A stretch of 64,000 nt of DNA from the NCBI GenBank assembly GCA_023846275.1, contig CM043870.1, positions 7,315,527-7,379,526 of the forward strand, read 5' to 3'. This document shows, in pieces, positions 61,311-64,000 of this stretch. Below the pieces are notes generated by a model. It saw nothing but the letters and a program-made list of their open reading frames with translations. It was not told the origin of the DNA and made no database searches. The DNA comes from Vanilla planifolia. Taxonomy: Eukaryota; Streptophyta; Magnoliopsida; Asparagales; Orchidaceae. The first letter of the stretch is position 1; the number at the start of each line of letters is the position of its first letter. Both the position numbers and the translations under genes were made by a program.

Positions 61311-64000
61311 TCCACCTATGAGTGTAAAGGTGCTAGATCGATGTCGATGTACCATTCTTAGGTTTGGGTGGGGGAATTTACTCCCTTACATATGGGATCG
61401 GGTCGTCTTCTCCTTTGGCTTAGTAAGGAGGTCATTGGAGCTATTGTTTGACCCATGAATGTCCTGAGTTTACAATCTACCATTGGACATATATGATCTA
61501 CTTAAATTGTTAAGATGAACTGTATTATACTATAATATTCTATGTAATAATCTAGTATGATGTTTATATGAACTTAAATTTGCATTGTTAATTGGTGTCA
61601 TACAACACAATGACCTTTCTCAAACTTATGCTCTAAGTTTTTTTGACTCATTAGCACTAGTCATATAACTGAGTCATTTGGGATGATTCTAGTTTAAGCC
61701 TTATCATCTTAACATGGCATTGAAAATTCATTATATGAAAAGAATCCTAAGAGCATAACAATTATTTTAATATTCTTTGAAAAGAATAACTAGTCATTAA
61801 AAGGTCCATAATTACCCGTAGGATTGACTTTAGTATAAATATGAATTGATTTCAATGAGAATATACTAATGTTATAATTACAAAACTTAAATGATTAAGG
61901 AGAAAAAAATTATTGTATCATTTGATGTGATGATCATAAAACCAAGCTAAATATTACTTATACCTTATTGTTCTTAGTGTTATTTTAATTCAATCATTAA
62001 GGTGTTACTATTGTGGTTACATTTATTAGAGTAAGGACCATAGCTTTTGAAGTGGATGGAGATTAAAAGCTTAACTTATTAATTTTTGAGTCAAGGATCA
62101 AGCTCTTTGTGGAGTGAGTAATCTATAAAAAACTATATTCTTAAACATCTATAGTTTAGTATATTAAATCTTTTTTCTTTACAATTATGACCCCTAGGAT
62201 CATAATCATGGCTCATGCATATTTGAGTTATTTTTTGTGATGTATTAGGATTATTTGGTCTTAAAAATTAAGTCTTTTTAATTTTAAATGTTATTTAAGA
62301 ATATTTTAATATAAATAATAAATAAATAAATAAATAACATTTTGGCCTAAGCATCCATTTTTTACCCAAGCTCAAGGGCTCAACCCAAGTGGCCTACTGC
62401 ACTAAATAATGGGCCTTGAGGAGTGGTAGGATAGATCTATTAGAATTAAGTTGAGTTAATCCGGAATCTCGATCAAAGCACAAATCTTGTAACAACTTGG
62501 GTTAAATCTAGTCAGTGCATAACTTTTGAACTAGCTTAGGTGGATCTAATTGAGTTAAACTCAAAATTCTCAAGTAACAGGATCTACTCAGGTCAAACCT
62601 ATATATATGTATGTAGGTATCTTGCATCATGACCTCCTAAGAGCACTAGGTGACACCACCCCATTAGGCTTTCTTAACCTCACAAATTTTATATATAATT
62701 TTGTAATATGGGACTAAAAACATGGCACCTTTTTACATCTAATTAGGAGTGAATCATGGCCATCTAATTGGATATTTTTGAGATTGAATGGTAGAGATCA
62801 TGTCCACCTTTTTTAATAGTAGAATTCATCTAGTTTTCCATCCAAAAAGTATGATTGAATAATTGAGATATTCTCTGTATTTTTAAATAATAAATTTCAT
62901 CATCACTATTCATCCAATATATAAGATCTAATGATCTAGATCAAATATTATTGGATTAGATCTAGTCTCTTTAATCAAGCATCTAATCAGATGATATCTA
63001 TTCCAGCCACTTAAATGCAATGATAACTATCTTTTTGTCTTCCTTTGTTCATTTTCTATAATAGTTATCTTTTGAGAAAGGCTATTTCTAGCCTTTATAA
63101 GTGTTATTTTGACATGTTTTGGTTTAGGTTATAAATAAAGATTATTTAAAAAAAATTTTGATTGATGAATCAACTTGAAAAGCTCTAATATGCTCAAAAG
63201 AAGTCTAAAATTGAGAACTTCATTTTTCACAATATGCTTATAGGAGCTATTGGGTTTCATTTCTTATTTCATTTGTTATCCTCTATAGTCATTTTGCATC
63301 ATTTAGATAACATTTATATCAATAGTTTGTTATGTTACTCTTATTTGAAGGATTCAACGGTGTATTAAATTTGTATGTGCTAATTTTTGTAAAGCTTTCA
63401 ATTTTTTCTTGTAGCCAATTTTTTTTTGTAGATTTTGGTGTCTCATTGGATACAATTTCTATCTGGTTTATCCCTATTTATTTTGACAAAAAGGAGTGGT
63501 TAGTGAAAGCCTGATTAGTGATGATAATAGGCATGGGTTTTTGGTTGAATCACCTAAAATATTATGGCACACTTCTTTTTATTGTGGTGAAATTTTTTTG
63601 TTTCATTTCATCAAATAATTTTTTATTGAGAATGAATTTTTTAATTAAAAAAGTTTTTTCTAAAAAATAAATTTTATTAAAAACACAATTCAATCCTCCC
63701 TTTTTGTGCATTTAACCCAACATGATTCATATAAGAAAGAACACAAACTCACTAGACCTCAATTAAAGCAATTAGTTCGTTCCTATAATATATCTCCTAC
63801 TCTACTATAATTTATCTCATTTGATTCATATTGGTAACATTTTAACTCATTTAGTTAGGTGCCACATTAGCTTTTAAGGAATTTAAGGTATAAGTTTTTA
63901 TATGTGCTTATTTGTAAAAAATGAGAATTACGTGTTTTAGTTGGTACCATTTATTTTGGTAACTCCATTGAGCACTTCTATTGTATTTGATTTACACCTA
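61311..64000. other. Gene-free region with LTR-like relics
   Basis: No gene is seen. 62340-62700 holds sequence related, in opposite orientation, to the tandem repeat at 2506-3230 (ATGACCTCCTAAGAGCACTAGG). 62750-63720 has the same order of parts as the solo LTR at 5288: GATCTAATGATCTAGATC-like blocks, TATAAATA near 63130, and CAATTCAATCCTCCCTTTTTG near 63690. A further, very decayed LTR of that broad type running to about 63720 is likely, but no borders or target duplication were found. Confidence 0.4.

Overview
The window is nuclear DNA of a flowering plant. It has spliced genes with GT-AG introns, an AT-rich and mostly non-coding background, LTR-retrotransposon remains, plant L1-type and RTE-type LINEs, and cell-wall proline-rich proteins of a plant-specific kind. 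The species cannot be fixed from the sequence. The gamma-SNAP protein looks somewhat monocot-like (for example the TKLSFTRWSADWK stretch), but that is a weak inference. Three host genes can be supported: a small secreted proline-rich protein (20470-21207, +), a PELPK-type repeat cell-wall protein (26469-27320, +), and a nine-exon gamma-SNAP gene (50135 down to 40987, -).

Layout. 1-5287 is AT-rich relic repeats. 5288-7453 is an old solo LTR (copy C). 8776-18714 is a second copy of that LTR family (copy A), split by two later insertions: a 2.9-kb solo LTR of another family at 9610-12545 and a nearly intact L1-type LINE at about 12651-17713. 18720-27320 carries the two secreted proline-rich genes, a 390-bp-offset tandem duplication and a foldback element. 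27321-37845 is gene-poor. 37846-39655 is a third, younger copy (B) of the first LTR family, in reverse orientation. 40300-40650 is a Ty3/gypsy scrap, followed by the gamma-SNAP gene, whose fifth intron holds a decayed RTE-type LINE. 50136-64000 is gene-poor and carries a Ty1/copia fossil complex (54205-61310) with duplicated RNase H-plus-LTR blocks separated by a gag scrap, then further LTR-like relics.

How the pieces relate. The two proline-rich genes both encode a signal peptide followed by an Ala-x-Arg-x-Leu-like start of the mature protein, both have a TATAAATA box 60-70 bp before the likely start codon, and lie about 5.3 kb apart. They may be diverged members of one cell-wall family. Gamma-SNAP is an unrelated housekeeping gene of SNARE recycling. 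The rest is a record of retroelement activity. Exact 5-bp target duplications around the LTRs give a relative order: copy C oldest, then A, then the solo LTR and LINE inserted into A. No defence, CRISPR or biosynthetic system was seen. The strongest observations are the nested insertion, the LINE with an open ORF2 and a single stop in ORF1, the uniform 15-residue repeat array in the PELPK gene, and the duplicated copia RNase H/LTR arrangement.
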